DNA of 64,000 nucleotides from Rhodobacterales bacterium (GCA_002746935.1 PDRW01000027.1:24412-88411); one strand, 5' to 3'; positions 26,344-35,766 are shown, counted from the stretch's first letter. Made by a program: numbers and translations. The notes: a model not told the origin generated them from the sequence alone.

Positions 26344-26965
26344 CTTTGCATTCCCGGGTTGGCCTGTGCAATTGTGCCCAAGTCATTGGCCCGGGTAAAG
26401 ATTTCTGTGCGACACAAAATGCCGCATCCTCTGGTCCGGACGTTCGGAAATTGCTCGGCCGGTAGCGGCGCGGTCTGACGCAACGGCAGCCGCTTTCTGC
26501 GGTGCGGTCCCGTCAATTCGCACCACATTGCGGGCAAAGACGCGGGAGCAGCGCCTCTGTGTCGACACATCTCAGGGTCGAGACGCGAAGAAAGCGACCG
26601 GTGTCTTGCGCAAACATCTTCCCGCCGTGGCCACGCAGGTGCCTGGGGAGGGGCGGAACTTCGGCCGGAAGATTTTGGCGACGCGAAACCCGGGAACGCC
26701 CGCAAAGGCGCCGGAAGGCGCGTGGTGGCAGGCTGGAAAGGGGCCTCAGAAGCCCGCCGTGCCATGTATCCCCGCGATCATCTGCAAAAGGCGTAATCAG
26801 GCGTTTACAAAGCAGTTTCTTGCCGGTTCCTCCCCTCAGACCGGCAAACAGGCAAGTTTTCGGGCATGCCCCGCGCCGCTGGTTGCGGTTTTTTCACAAG
26901 CCTGCTAGCTGAAACCAGGTGCCATACGGAGCACTGAATCCCTGTCATCAATCGAGATCGAACTC
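26344..26965. other. Divergent intergenic region of about 620 bp, no convincing gene
   Basis: This region should contain the promoters of the lacI-type gene and the glycosyltransferase gene. Imperfect inverted repeats with CCCGGG cores flank 26353-26396 just upstream of lacI, including CGGGTAAAG at 26392-26400. A hairpin TTGCCGGT...ACCGGCAA at 26820-26847 lies in the presumed leader of the glycosyltransferase gene. A 126-codon frame at 26528-26908 has no supporting features. Confidence 0.5.
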
Positions 26966-29482
26966 TTGTCGAACAACGAAGACCGCTTCGATGCCGAGGT
27001 AGAACGCATCTGCGATATCTACCGGCGCGTTTTTCCCGACCGCGAGGTTACTCTTGGGTTCTACGAAGGCAAGAATCCGGCCTTCGGACATCCTCACATT
27101 CACCACGACAATGCGGCGCGGACCTTCGTGCCCGAAACCTTCCGCGCAGATTTTCGCAGCTCGGTGGTGCTTCCGGGAACCGGCAAGGATCCGCGGCCGG
27201 TCGCGGTGGGGGTCTCGGTGCCGCGTCTGCCGACGGAGACGGAGCTGTCCGACACGGCGTCGGAATGGATGCCGCGCAGCAAGGCATTGAGGGGGCTCTA
27301 TGCGATCTCGCCGCTTCGCTATGAGCAATTGCGCCACGCGCTCGAAGTGAAACGCAAAAGGGAAATGCCCCACAAGCACCGGTTCTCGGTGATGCCCTTG
27401 GGGCGCAGGCCCGACAGGATCGACATGACCGACATGGCCGATGTCGCCGAAACCAGGCGTCCGGCGGTCTTGATCGGGTTTCACTGGCTCGAGGTGGGCG
27501 GCGCCGAGAAGCTCGCTTTCGACACGGTGGAATGGGCCCTTGCGGCCGGGCTTCGCGTGTTTGTCGTGGCCTGCGTTCCCTCGGTGCAGCGGCTGGCACA
27601 CAAGCTGCCAGACCATCCGGATCTGACCTTCGTCAGGCTCGACCGCTACCTGCCGGGGGTGCACTGGCCGAAGTACATCGAGACCCTGGTGCGCGAGGAA
27701 AATGTCCGGCTGATCCATATTCACCATTGTGTACTGCTCTACCAGGCGCTTGGGTATCTGCGTGAGAAGGTGCCCTGGGTTGAAGTGATCGACTCGACCC
27801 ATATCATCGAGCACAGCGACGGCGGCTATCCGCGAATTTCGGGGGTGCACAGCAACCTGATCGACGCGCATCACGTTATCAGCCACGAGCTGGAAGCCTT
27901 CCTGCGCGACAATTTCCATGCCCGCGGCAAGATCAGGCTCGGGCGCATGGTCGAACGCGATCCGGACATGCTCCTGCCCGAACTGACGATGCAGGCGGGG
28001 CAGAAGACGCTCAAAGTGGCGTTCATCGGCCGGATGGTCTACCAGAAGCGCCCGATTGTCATGGTCGAGAGCCTCAGGCGGCTGGCGGAATGGGCCGCGC
28101 AGAACAATGTGGATTTCAGCGCCACCGTGGTCGGCGACGGGCCGATGAAAGCGGCCGTCGACAAACTGGTCAGGCGTTACGGACTTTCGGACAAAGTGGA
28201 TCTGCTGCCCGGCAATGCCGATGTGCCGGCGCTGCTCAGGGAATCCGACATCCTCCTTCTGCCTTCCAACAACGAAGGCCTTGCGCTGGTCTGCTATGAG
28301 GCTGTTGAAGCGGGCTGTCTGCCGCTTTCCACCGATGTGGGCGCTCAGAGCGAGATCGTGCCGGAGAACCTGCTGTTGCCGTGGAACCCGGCCGGAACGG
28401 TCAAACGCACCGTCGAGATCATCGACCGGCTTTGGCGTGACCAGACTTTCCTGGACGAAACCTCCCGCGCGCTTCAGGCGCGTTACCGGACGCTTGCGGG
28501 CGAGCCTACGGCCAAGGCCGTTCTCAGCGAACTCTACACCGATGTGGCCGAGGGCAGGACGGTGGTCTCGCGCAACACGCAGCGGTCCGATGTGTCCGCG
28601 GTGATCGTGACCTACAACCGGTCGCAAAAACTCGCCAAGGTGCTTGATGCGCTGGCCGAACAGACCGTGCCGTTCCGGCGGATCTTCGTGGTGGACAATG
28701 CCTCGAACGACTACACCGCAGAGATGCTCACCGACAGGGCAAAGGAGATGGACAACCTTGAGCACCTGCGGCTCGAGAAGAACATCGGCGGAGCCGGGGG
28801 TTTCCATGAGGGGATCAAGGCGGCCTACAAGGACGGGGCGGAGTATATCTGGATTTCCGATGACGATGCCTATCCCGAACCCGATGCCATCGAAAAGCTG
28901 CGCGACGCGGTGGTGGATTTCGAGATGGAGCAGAATCTCAGCCCGAGCTTCGCCTGTTCCCGCGTGGAATGGACCAATGGCGCGATCTGCGAGATGAACG
29001 TGCCGGAAACGGTCTGGGACTGGACCCGTTTTGTCGACGGCAAAACCACCCGGCCGCTGGTGTCGTCCTGTTCCTTCGTTTCGGTACTGGTGCCGCGCCA
29101 CGCGGTTCAACACAACGGGTTGCCGATTGCGGATTATTTCATCTGGTTCGACGATTCCGAGTATACCAAGCGACTGTCGCGCAATTACCCGGGCATCTTC
29201 GTGCCGGAGAGCCGGGTGATCCATGACATCCCCGACAACAAGGGGGTGAACTACGGGCTGATCAACCACGGCAATGTCTGGAAATACCGATACGGCGCCC
29301 GCAACGAAATCTCGTACCGGATGCGTGACGGCGGTATCCCGAGCGCGCTGTCCTTTGCCTGGAAGGTGCGTGCCGACATGAAGAACGCGCGTGTACCGCC
29401 TGCCCTGCGCCGCAAGATCTTCGCTTCGCTGTTGCGCGGCATGACCTTCCGGCCCAGGATCCCGGAGGCGCCGAAACCATGA
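26966..29482 (+). CDS. Bifunctional glycosyltransferase, GT4 domain fused to GlfT-like GT2 domain
   Basis: An 838-residue soluble protein. Residues 1-155 match nothing I know. About 166-520 is a GT-B fold of the GT4 type: GFHWLEVGGAEKLAFD at the start, KVAFIGRMVYQKRP, GDGPMKAAV, and the donor-site NNEGLALVCYEAVEAG. About 538-838 is a GT2 of the galactofuranosyltransferase GlfT2 type: VIVTYNRSQKLAKVLDALA, metal site ISDDDAYP near 630, and YFIWFDDSEYTKRL resembling the WDDxEY acceptor motif. The only possible start near the domain is TTG 26966 with a weak RBS, so the N-terminus is uncertain. The next gene is a double sulfotransferase 7 bp on, pointing to a sulfated surface glycan. Confidence 0.85.
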   Translation: MSNNEDRFDAEVERICDIYRRVFPDREVTLGFYEGKNPAFGHPHIHHDNAARTFVPETFRADFRSSVVLPGTGKDPRPVAVGVSVPRLPTETELSDTASEWMPRSKALRGLYAISPLRYEQLRHALEVKRKREMPHKHRFSVMPLGRRPDRIDMTDMADVAETRRPAVLIGFHWLEVGGAEKLAFDTVEWALAAGLRVFVVACVPSVQRLAHKLPDHPDLTFVRLDRYLPGVHWPKYIETLVREENVRLIHIHHCVLLYQALGYLREKVPWVEVIDSTHIIEHSDGGYPRISGVHSNLIDAHHVISHELEAFLRDNFHARGKIRLGRMVERDPDMLLPELTMQAGQKTLKVAFIGRMVYQKRPIVMVESLRRLAEWAAQNNVDFSATVVGDGPMKAAVDKLVRRYGLSDKVDLLPGNADVPALLRESDILLLPSNNEGLALVCYEAVEAGCLPLSTDVGAQSEIVPENLLLPWNPAGTVKRTVEIIDRLWRDQTFLDETSRALQARYRTLAGEPTAKAVLSELYTDVAEGRTVVSRNTQRSDVSAVIVTYNRSQKLAKVLDALAEQTVPFRRIFVVDNASNDYTAEMLTDRAKEMDNLEHLRLEKNIGGAGGFHEGIKAAYKDGAEYIWISDDDAYPEPDAIEKLRDAVVDFEMEQNLSPSFACSRVEWTNGAICEMNVPETVWDWTRFVDGKTTRPLVSSCSFVSVLVPRHAVQHNGLPIADYFIWFDDSEYTKRLSRNYPGIFVPESRVIHDIPDNKGVNYGLINHGNVWKYRYGARNEISYRMRDGGIPSALSFAWKVRADMKNARVPPALRRKIFASLLRGMTFRPRIPEAPKP

Positions 29483-29489
29483 GGGACAA

Positions 29490-31751
29490 ATGAGCGTAAG
29501 GCGCAGACTGTCGGCATGGGTCGCGGGTCTCGGAGGCGACAAGGCTTCATCCCGCGGCTCCGGGAAGACGATCTACCTCCATATCGGCCATTACAAGACC
29601 GGCACTTCAGCGCTTCAGGCATACCTTGGCAAGCATACCGACGCACTCCGCGCGCACGGGTACCTCTACCCCGCCAGCGCGCGACCCGTTGACAATTCCA
29701 CCACCCACGGCCACCTGCCGCTGACGATCGCGCGTGATCATGGCTTCGAGACACCGCCCTGGTATACCGAAGACGTCCCGACCGCGGAGGTGTTTGACGC
29801 GTTCCGGGATGAGATCAAACGGGCGCCGGAACCGAACATCATCGTTTCCAGCGAGGAATTCATACAGCTTGCGATGCTGGAGAAGGCCGAGGCGGTGCTG
29901 GCAGACCTGAAAGCCAGGCTGGCGGGGTTTGACGTCAAGGTCGTGTTCTACATCCGCGAGCCCTTCTCGCTGCTGAAATCCTGGTTCAACGAGGTCAACA
30001 AGGGCCCCTGGGGCTCGCAGAACTTTCCGACCTTCTTCGCGATTCACCACGAGGACTTTCTCTCCCAGGAGCCGATCTGGCGCCGGTACGCAGATGTGTT
30101 CGGCGAGGAAAACGTGATCGTTCTGACCTACAAGAAACTCGGCTCTGAACACATTGCTGAATTTCTGGGTGCCATCGGCTGCGGCCATGTGCCGGAGGGT
30201 GAGTTCGGGCTGATCCACACCGCGCAGCCGATCCAGACCCTGGAGCTGTGCCGGCTGGCGAAGGATCGCCACCACAGCTATGAGCAGGCAACCGTTACCG
30301 ACTTCGAGGATGTTGACGTTCTCATCAGCAAGGTGGACCGTATCTCCGGCCCCTACAACGCCTTGGCGTCCCGGGCAGACGAACCGCGAATGTCGGAACT
30401 CACCCCGCTGGCGGTGATCGAATACCATCACGATCTTCAGGTTGCGCTGGCCGAATCGCTGGATCCGAACCCTGCCGAAGGTCCCCGGATGTATGAGCTT
30501 GCGCTTCAGGTGGAAGACCGTGACTTCCCGCTTGCCATGGCAATGCTGCGCGTTGCCCATACGACAGACCCCGGCAACGAACAGATCCGGGAAAAGCTCG
30601 AAGCCTGCAAGGCTACGCTGGCCGAAGAAGCCGAAGAAGAAGAAAAATGCCGGAAAGAAGAGCAGGCCGCAGAGCCGGAACCGCAGGACGCAAGGAACGA
30701 TGACCCTGACCAAAAGGCAACGCCAGGGAAGCGGCGGCAATGGAGTGCACGAAAGAACAGCGAGCTTGTTCTTCACATCGGGTCTCACAAGACCGGGTCA
30801 ACATCCGTGCAGCTCGCTTGCCAGGAGGGGCTGGCGGACAGCGGACCCGACGCGGTTCATTACTTCGATATCCGCCCGGGCAGCCAGCGGATAACGGCAC
30901 TGGGGGGCGCCGGCGAGAATTTCCGGTGCTGGATCGACCTTGACGCAGCGGATCAGGTGTTCCGGCCGGATGCCGCGCCGGAAGAGGTGACGCGGTTCAT
31001 CACCTCCGAGGAAGAGCTGTTCTGGATTCACGAGCCCGACAGCGTTCAGGACTTCGCCGCCATGCTGCGCGAGCGCTTCGGGACGATCCGGGTGATCTGC
31101 TACCTGCGCCGTCAGGACCGGCTGGCATTTGCGCACCGCAAGCAGGTTCTGGAGCGCTGCCCTGCCGCGCTTTTCTACGGTGTCTCCGCCACGCCGCTTC
31201 CCGAGTACCAACCGCATTTCCAGCGCTATTTCGACTATGCCGCCAAGCTGGAAGACATCTGGTGCGCGGCTTTCGGCAAGGAAAACCTGACGGTGATTCC
31301 CTTCGAGAAGACGAAGCTTCATGAGGGTGACATCGTGACCGACATGATGCAGCGTACCGGGATTCGCATGAAAACGGACAAGCGCTACGAAGAAAACATG
31401 TCGCTCTCCGGAAACAAGACCTTTCTCGGACTGGCACTTCTGGCGCGCGGCTTTGAGCCCGAGGTTGTGGTGCGGGCTGTGGCGAATCTGCCGGCCCGCG
31501 GTACCTTCGATCCGACACGGGACGAGGCCCGCGCCTTCCTTGCCCATTTCGAGGAGGCCAATGCCCGCCTCGCCCGGGACTGGGTTTTTGAAGGCGCGCC
31601 TTTCGTGTTCGATGACGATTTCAGTGCCTATCCGGAAAAGATGCGGGATTTCTCCATGGAAGAAATCGCGGAGATGATCGACAGGGCGGTGTGGTCCGTC
31701 GGAGAAGAGGTGTCAGAGAAACGGCGCGCTGACACACCGGCAGCGCGCTGA
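29490..31751 (+). CDS. Tandem sulfotransferase fusion with central TPR-like segment
   Basis: A 753-residue protein with two sulfotransferase-like domains. Domain 1 (about 27-320) has the PAPS 5'-phosphosulfate loop YLHIGHYKTGTSALQ and the 3'-phosphate region VVFYIREPFSLLKSWFN. Domain 2 (about 424-740) repeats LVLHIGSHKTGSTSVQ and VICYLRRQDRLAFAHRKQ. Between them lie a TPR-like helix pair (FPLAMAMLRVAHTTDPGN, about 344-365) and a highly acidic Glu/Lys/Pro linker (about 375-420). AGGGAC precedes the ATG, 7 bp after the glycosyltransferase stop. Transfer of sulfate from PAPS to a carbohydrate is likely; the acceptor is unknown. Confidence 0.85.
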   Translation: MSVRRRLSAWVAGLGGDKASSRGSGKTIYLHIGHYKTGTSALQAYLGKHTDALRAHGYLYPASARPVDNSTTHGHLPLTIARDHGFETPPWYTEDVPTAEVFDAFRDEIKRAPEPNIIVSSEEFIQLAMLEKAEAVLADLKARLAGFDVKVVFYIREPFSLLKSWFNEVNKGPWGSQNFPTFFAIHHEDFLSQEPIWRRYADVFGEENVIVLTYKKLGSEHIAEFLGAIGCGHVPEGEFGLIHTAQPIQTLELCRLAKDRHHSYEQATVTDFEDVDVLISKVDRISGPYNALASRADEPRMSELTPLAVIEYHHDLQVALAESLDPNPAEGPRMYELALQVEDRDFPLAMAMLRVAHTTDPGNEQIREKLEACKATLAEEAEEEEKCRKEEQAAEPEPQDARNDDPDQKATPGKRRQWSARKNSELVLHIGSHKTGSTSVQLACQEGLADSGPDAVHYFDIRPGSQRITALGGAGENFRCWIDLDAADQVFRPDAAPEEVTRFITSEEELFWIHEPDSVQDFAAMLRERFGTIRVICYLRRQDRLAFAHRKQVLERCPAALFYGVSATPLPEYQPHFQRYFDYAAKLEDIWCAAFGKENLTVIPFEKTKLHEGDIVTDMMQRTGIRMKTDKRYEENMSLSGNKTFLGLALLARGFEPEVVVRAVANLPARGTFDPTRDEARAFLAHFEEANARLARDWVFEGAPFVFDDDFSAYPEKMRDFSMEEIAEMIDRAVWSVGEEVSEKRRADTPAAR

Positions 31752-32164
31752 AAACGCCTCCCGCCGGGCCTGTCGTGCAAGACGGGTACCGGGTTTGCCG
31801 ATGGGGGGCTTTCACATTGCCATCGCAAGATCCTAAATCGTGGCCTCCGGGACAAGCGTGAACGGCCTGCGCGCTTCCCGCAGGCGCCGCCTTTCTGAGC
31901 GAAACCGTCTGTTTCCGCCAACGATTCCATTGACAAATACCCCGCCAAGGGCGCCAAATGGTGGAGAAGATGCATGACAAAGCACCTGTCCCGATGTTCC
32001 AGAACTGTCAGGCAACCCAGCCGGTGGTGCCCGGGAGGACCGGACGGCTTTCCGGGCGCAGGGCCAGGCGCATGCGTTCCGAATTTGTTCCCATAACCCC
32101 TGCACCACACAGCGGCCGCATGACGCGGCCGTTGCAACGGTGCCATTTCACGCGAGGATGCAGG
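31752..32164. other. Intergenic region of about 410 bp upstream of hpf
   Basis: No convincing gene. A perfect -35 hexamer TTGACA is at 31930-31935, though a good -10 is not seen 16-18 nt on. A GTTC-N7-GTTC sequence at 32076-32090 is annotated separately. This should be the hpf promoter region. Confidence 0.45.
32076..32090 (+). promoter_or_regulatory. Candidate LexA (SOS) box upstream of hpf
   Basis: GTTC CGAATTT GTTC matches the alphaproteobacterial LexA consensus GTTC-N7-GTTC exactly and lies 75 bp before the hpf start. One or two such matches are expected by chance in 64 kb, so this needs support from orthologous promoters. Confidence 0.3.
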
Positions 32165-32740
32165 ATGAAGTTCCAGATCAGCGGCAAACAGATGGACATC
32201 GGCGAGGCCCTTTCCACCCATGTGCAGCAGGAGCTGACCGGTGTGGTCGAGAAATATGCCCAACGTCCGACCGACGCTCAGGTGGTGCTGTCCAAAAACG
32301 CCCATGAGTTTGCTTGCGAGGCCGTGGTGCATCTCTCGACCGGCCTGACCGTGCAGGCGAGTGCCCGGGCAACCGAGGTCTACGCCGCATTCGACGAATG
32401 TGCCGAGAAGATGGACAAGCAGCTCAGGCGTTACAAGCGCCGGTTGAAGGATCATCACAAGGACCGCGTGAACCCGGTTGAAGTTCTGGGCGGTGCTTCT
32501 TATATCCTCGCCGCAGGAGACGAGGGCGAAAGCGCCGAGCCGGCCACATTGCAGCCGATGATCATCGCCGAAATGGAGGCGCGTGTGCCTACTGTTTCCG
32601 TCGGTGAAGCGGTGATGCAGATGGAGCTCGCGAACGCACCGGTGCTTGTCTTCAGGAACGAAAAAACCGATGGGGTGAACGTCGTTTACCGGCGTGAAGA
32701 CGGCAATATCGGCTGGATCGACCCCGGCGCCACGGCCTGA
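32165..32740 (+). CDS. hpf: Long-form ribosome hibernation promoting factor
   Basis: A 191-residue protein that dimerises 70S ribosomes into inactive 100S particles in stationary phase. The N-terminal ribosome-binding domain (about 1-105) has MKFQISGKQMDIGEAL and YAAFDECAEKMDKQLRRYKRR; the C-terminal dimerisation domain (about 130-191) ends VVYRREDGNIGWIDP. The ATG is preceded by GAGGATGCAGG. It is followed by ptsN, the common arrangement downstream of rpoN in proteobacteria, but rpoN is not next to it here. Confidence 0.94.
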   Translation: MKFQISGKQMDIGEALSTHVQQELTGVVEKYAQRPTDAQVVLSKNAHEFACEAVVHLSTGLTVQASARATEVYAAFDECAEKMDKQLRRYKRRLKDHHKDRVNPVEVLGGASYILAAGDEGESAEPATLQPMIIAEMEARVPTVSVGEAVMQMELANAPVLVFRNEKTDGVNVVYRREDGNIGWIDPGATA

Positions 32741-32780
32741 GCCCGCGATACCGGAGCGGGCCGGAACGGAAACGAGGACC

Positions 32781-33245
32781 ATGGATCTTTCGAGCATTCT
32801 CCGGCCCGCCGCCGTCAAGGTGCTGGCCAGTACGACCAGCAGGAAGCGCCTGTTCCAGAGCCTTGGCGATATCGTTTCCAGCTGTTACGGGCTTGACGCC
32901 GGTGCGGCCTTCACGGCGCTCCAGAGACGTGAGTCGCTGGGGCCCACGGCCGTAGGCCAGGGCGTTGCGCTGCCGCATGCCCGTATCGAAGGGCTGGACA
33001 ATGTGGTCGGTGCCTTCATCCGCGTCGAAAAGCCGATCGACTTCGATGCGGTGGACCGTCAGCCGGTAGATCTCGTCTTTGCGCTGTTTGCGCCGGACGG
33101 TTCAGGCGTCGATCACCTGAAGGCGCTGGCGCTTGTCTCCCGCACCATGCGCGACAATGCCACAATAGCAAAGCTCCGCGCCAACAACGATCCCGACACG
33201 CTCTATACGATCCTGGTCGAAGCACAGGGCGCCCGCGCCGGCTGA
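32781..33245 (+). CDS. ptsN: Nitrogen PTS EIIA protein
   Basis: A 154-residue EIIA-Ntr of the nitrogen-related phosphotransferase system, a regulator rather than a sugar importer. The phosphorylated His is in GQGVALPHARIEGLDN (about residue 67). Other family blocks are AFTALQRRESLGPTAVG and DLVFALFAPDGSGVDHLKAL. It starts 40 bp after hpf and is likely co-transcribed. Its effectors (K+ transport, stress signalling) are not encoded nearby. Confidence 0.94.
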   Translation: MDLSSILRPAAVKVLASTTSRKRLFQSLGDIVSSCYGLDAGAAFTALQRRESLGPTAVGQGVALPHARIEGLDNVVGAFIRVEKPIDFDAVDRQPVDLVFALFAPDGSGVDHLKALALVSRTMRDNATIAKLRANNDPDTLYTILVEAQGARAG

Positions 33246-33500
33246 TCTGACCCGGGGCCAGATGCCGGATTACAGCGAGCGCGACTCCCGGCCGCCCCAC
33301 AGGCGCGGGACAGATCTGTGCCGGTTTGGCGAAGTGTCTGGTGGCCACCCTTTGCCCGGCAGGCGGATTGATGCAGCCAGGTCCGTCGGTGGAAAGAGAA
33401 GGGAGCGGAGAAAGGGTGCATTGCCCCGGGCATCTCCATTTCACGCCGCACCGTTCCTGGGGCACCCCCCACAATCGCCTGTCGCGCCAGTTTGCAAGTC

Positions 33501-33587
33501 TGGTGCCCAGGAGAGGACTCGAACCTCCACGACCGTTAAGTCACTGGTACCTGAAACCAGCGCGTCTACCAATTCCGCCACCTGGGC
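33501..33587 (-). tRNA. tRNA-Leu (anticodon CAG)
   Basis: An 87-nt type II tRNA with encoded CCA. The acceptor arm GCCCAGG pairs with CCTGGGC, followed by discriminator A and CCA. The anticodon arm is CTGGT-TTCAGGT-ACCAG, giving anticodon CAG for leucine CUG, the dominant Leu codon in this GC-rich genome. The variable arm is long as expected for Leu, and the T arm holds GGTTCGAGTCC. Confidence 0.97.
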
Positions 33588-33728
33588 ACAGGTGCGTGAG
33601 GTGGGCGTTTAGACCCGGTTGGGGGCGGTGTCAACGTCTAAAGCGGCAACAAAGGCGGCATGCGTTTCACCTTGTCCCAACAGGGGGCGGACGCTATGCA
33701 ATCGGCGAGCGACCTTCGGGAGAGAACG

Positions 33729-34709
33729 ATGTCGAAACGGGTCACCATCTACGGCGGTTCGGGCTTTGTTGGCCGGTATGTTGCGCACCGTCTGGCGCAG
33801 GCCGGATGGCGGGTGCGGGTTGCGGTGCGCCGCCCCAACGAAGCGCTGTTCGTGCGTATCTACGGGGCGGTCGGCCAGGTGGAGCCGGTGCTGTGCAACA
33901 TCCGTGACGATGCGACCGTGGCCGAGGCGATGCGCGGGGCGGATGCGGTGGTCTATTGCGTCGGCACTTTCGACCGGTTCGGGCGGAACAATTTCGACGC
34001 GGTGCAGCGCGACGGCGCCGAGCGGGTCGCCCGGGAGGCAGCGGCGCAGGGGGTGACGCATTTTGTGCATATCTCCGCCATCGGCGCCGACAGCGCCAGC
34101 GAGGTGCGATATTTCCGCAGCAAGGGCGAGGGCGAAGAAGCGGTGCTGAAGCACCGGCCGGACGCGGTGATCCTGCGGCCGTCGGTGGTGTTCGGTCAGG
34201 AGGACCAGTTCTTCAACCGTTTCGCCTCGATGGCGGTGATGAGCCCGGTGCTGATGCTGCCGGGGCTGGAGACACGGTTCCAGCCGGTGTTCGCCGATGA
34301 TGTCGCCCGTGCGGCGGAGCTGGCGGCGGAGGGCAGAGCGGCCGCGGGGATCTATGAGCTTGGCGGCCCCGAAGCGGTCAGCCTGCGCGGGCTCGTCGGC
34401 ACCATGCTCGAGATCATCCAGCGCCGCCGGCTGGTGGTGAACATGCCCTTCGGGATGGCGAAATTCTTCGCCTGGTGGTTCGATCTCTGGCAAAAGCTTT
34501 CGGGCGGGCTGATCAGGGCGCCGCTCACGGTGGATCAGGTGAAGATGCTCCAGGCCGACAATACCGTTTCCGCGGGCGCGCAGGGGTTCGAGACCCTCGG
34601 ACTGCGCCCGACCGCGATGGCAACGGTGCTGCCGGGCTATCTCTACCGCTACCGCGACAGCGGCCAATATGCGGAGATCAAGGCTTCGGCGAAGAATCTC
34701 AGAATCTGA
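33729..34709 (+). CDS. NDUFA9-like NAD(P)-dependent epimerase/dehydratase family protein
   Basis: A 326-residue SDR-superfamily protein. The Rossmann motif YGGSGFVGRYVAHRLAQAGW is at residues 8-27, with FVHISAIGADS and YELGGPEAVSLRGLV further on. It resembles the NDUFA9/complex I assembly group found widely in alphaproteobacteria, in which a catalytic YxxxK is often degenerate (YFRSKGEGE here). ATG 33729 is chosen after AGAGA; an upstream in-frame start would run through the gap beside the tRNA. It is followed by uppP. Confidence 0.85.
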   Translation: MSKRVTIYGGSGFVGRYVAHRLAQAGWRVRVAVRRPNEALFVRIYGAVGQVEPVLCNIRDDATVAEAMRGADAVVYCVGTFDRFGRNNFDAVQRDGAERVAREAAAQGVTHFVHISAIGADSASEVRYFRSKGEGEEAVLKHRPDAVILRPSVVFGQEDQFFNRFASMAVMSPVLMLPGLETRFQPVFADDVARAAELAAEGRAAAGIYELGGPEAVSLRGLVGTMLEIIQRRRLVVNMPFGMAKFFAWWFDLWQKLSGGLIRAPLTVDQVKMLQADNTVSAGAQGFETLGLRPTAMATVLPGYLYRYRDSGQYAEIKASAKNLRI

Positions 34710-34760
34710 AATCGGTTCGCGCCCCGGCGGCGGGGTGCGACCGGAGAAGGAAAGCCCCTC

Positions 34761-35555
34761 GTGACCTATCTCAACGACGTTCTCTTCGGCGTGATCGAAG
34801 GGATCACCGAATTTCTGCCGATCTCCTCCACCGGACACCTGCTGCTGGCCGAACACTGGCTGGGTGCGCGGTCGGACATGTATACCATCGTGATCCAGGC
34901 CGGCGCGATCCTTGCGGTGACGCTGATCTACTGGCGCCGCATCGTCGATCTGCTCACCGGCTGGCAGGATGCGGACAACCGCGATTATCTCGTCAAGCTC
35001 ACCGTGGCCTTCCTGATCACCGCGGTGCTCGGCCTCGTGGTGAAGGCGGCGGGGTTCGAGCTGCCCGACACGGTGGCGCCGATCGCCTGGGCGCTGGTGA
35101 TCGGCGGGGTCTGGATGATCGCGGCCGAGTATTTCGCCGAAAAACAGCCAGACCGCGCCGACATCCTGTGGCGGGTGGTGATCGCGGTCGGGATCGCGCA
35201 GATCGTGGCGGGGGTGTTCCCCGGCACCTCGCGCTCGGGCACCACCATTTTCGCGGCGATGCTGCTGGGCACCTCGAACCGCGCCGCGGCGACGGAATTT
35301 GCCTTCCTCGTCGGCATCCCGACGATGTATGCCGCCTCGGCCTTCGAGATTTTCAGCGAATTGCGTTCAGGCAGCGGCGCCGAAGACTGGACTTCGCTGT
35401 CGATCGCCTTCGTGGTCTCGACCGTGACCGCCTTTGTCGCGGTGAAATGGCTGCTCGGCTTCATCCAGACCAACCGTTTCACCGTCTTTGCCATCTACCG
35501 GCTGCTGTTCGGGGGCGCGCTCCTGGGGCTTCTGGGCCTCGGGGTGCTCGGTTGA
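34761..35555 (+). CDS. uppP: Undecaprenyl-diphosphatase
   Basis: Integral membrane phosphatase that recycles the C55 lipid carrier for peptidoglycan and surface polysaccharides (BacA/UppP type). Family motifs are EGITEFLPISSTGHLLL (about residues 14-30) and the PGTSRSGTT segment near 155. It has 264 residues and about seven helices. The start is GTG with GGAGAAGG upstream. It sits 51 bp after the NDUFA9-like gene. Confidence 0.95.
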   Translation: MTYLNDVLFGVIEGITEFLPISSTGHLLLAEHWLGARSDMYTIVIQAGAILAVTLIYWRRIVDLLTGWQDADNRDYLVKLTVAFLITAVLGLVVKAAGFELPDTVAPIAWALVIGGVWMIAAEYFAEKQPDRADILWRVVIAVGIAQIVAGVFPGTSRSGTTIFAAMLLGTSNRAAATEFAFLVGIPTMYAASAFEIFSELRSGSGAEDWTSLSIAFVVSTVTAFVAVKWLLGFIQTNRFTVFAIYRLLFGGALLGLLGLGVLG

Positions 35556-35766
35556 GGGCGGACGATTCGCCTTCCCGAAGGGCCTGTCTGCCTGAAATCA
35601 CGCAGAAAACCGGAGTAAAGGTAAGAGATACTGTCTTAATAGGGGCGTTTTTCCATGTGAAAACCCACATATTTTCTTCGGAAGGGTTGTTTTAGGTCAG
35701 CTATTATGACTTTTCTTCTCGCGCGCCGCCGATTAAAAGCGTGCATAGCCCGAGGGGAGCAAAGAC

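Noticed and set aside
26528-26908. A 126-codon frame between lacI and the glycosyltransferase gene
   Set aside because: Composition unlike coding sequence and overlaps the probable promoter regions and a hairpin.
26948-29542. An 864-codon antisense frame over the glycosyltransferase gene
   Set aside because: No domain, RBS or sensible composition; the plus-strand frame has two clear glycosyltransferase domains.
33262-33612. Frames overlapping the tRNA-Leu region
   Set aside because: They read through the tRNA gene and have no protein features.
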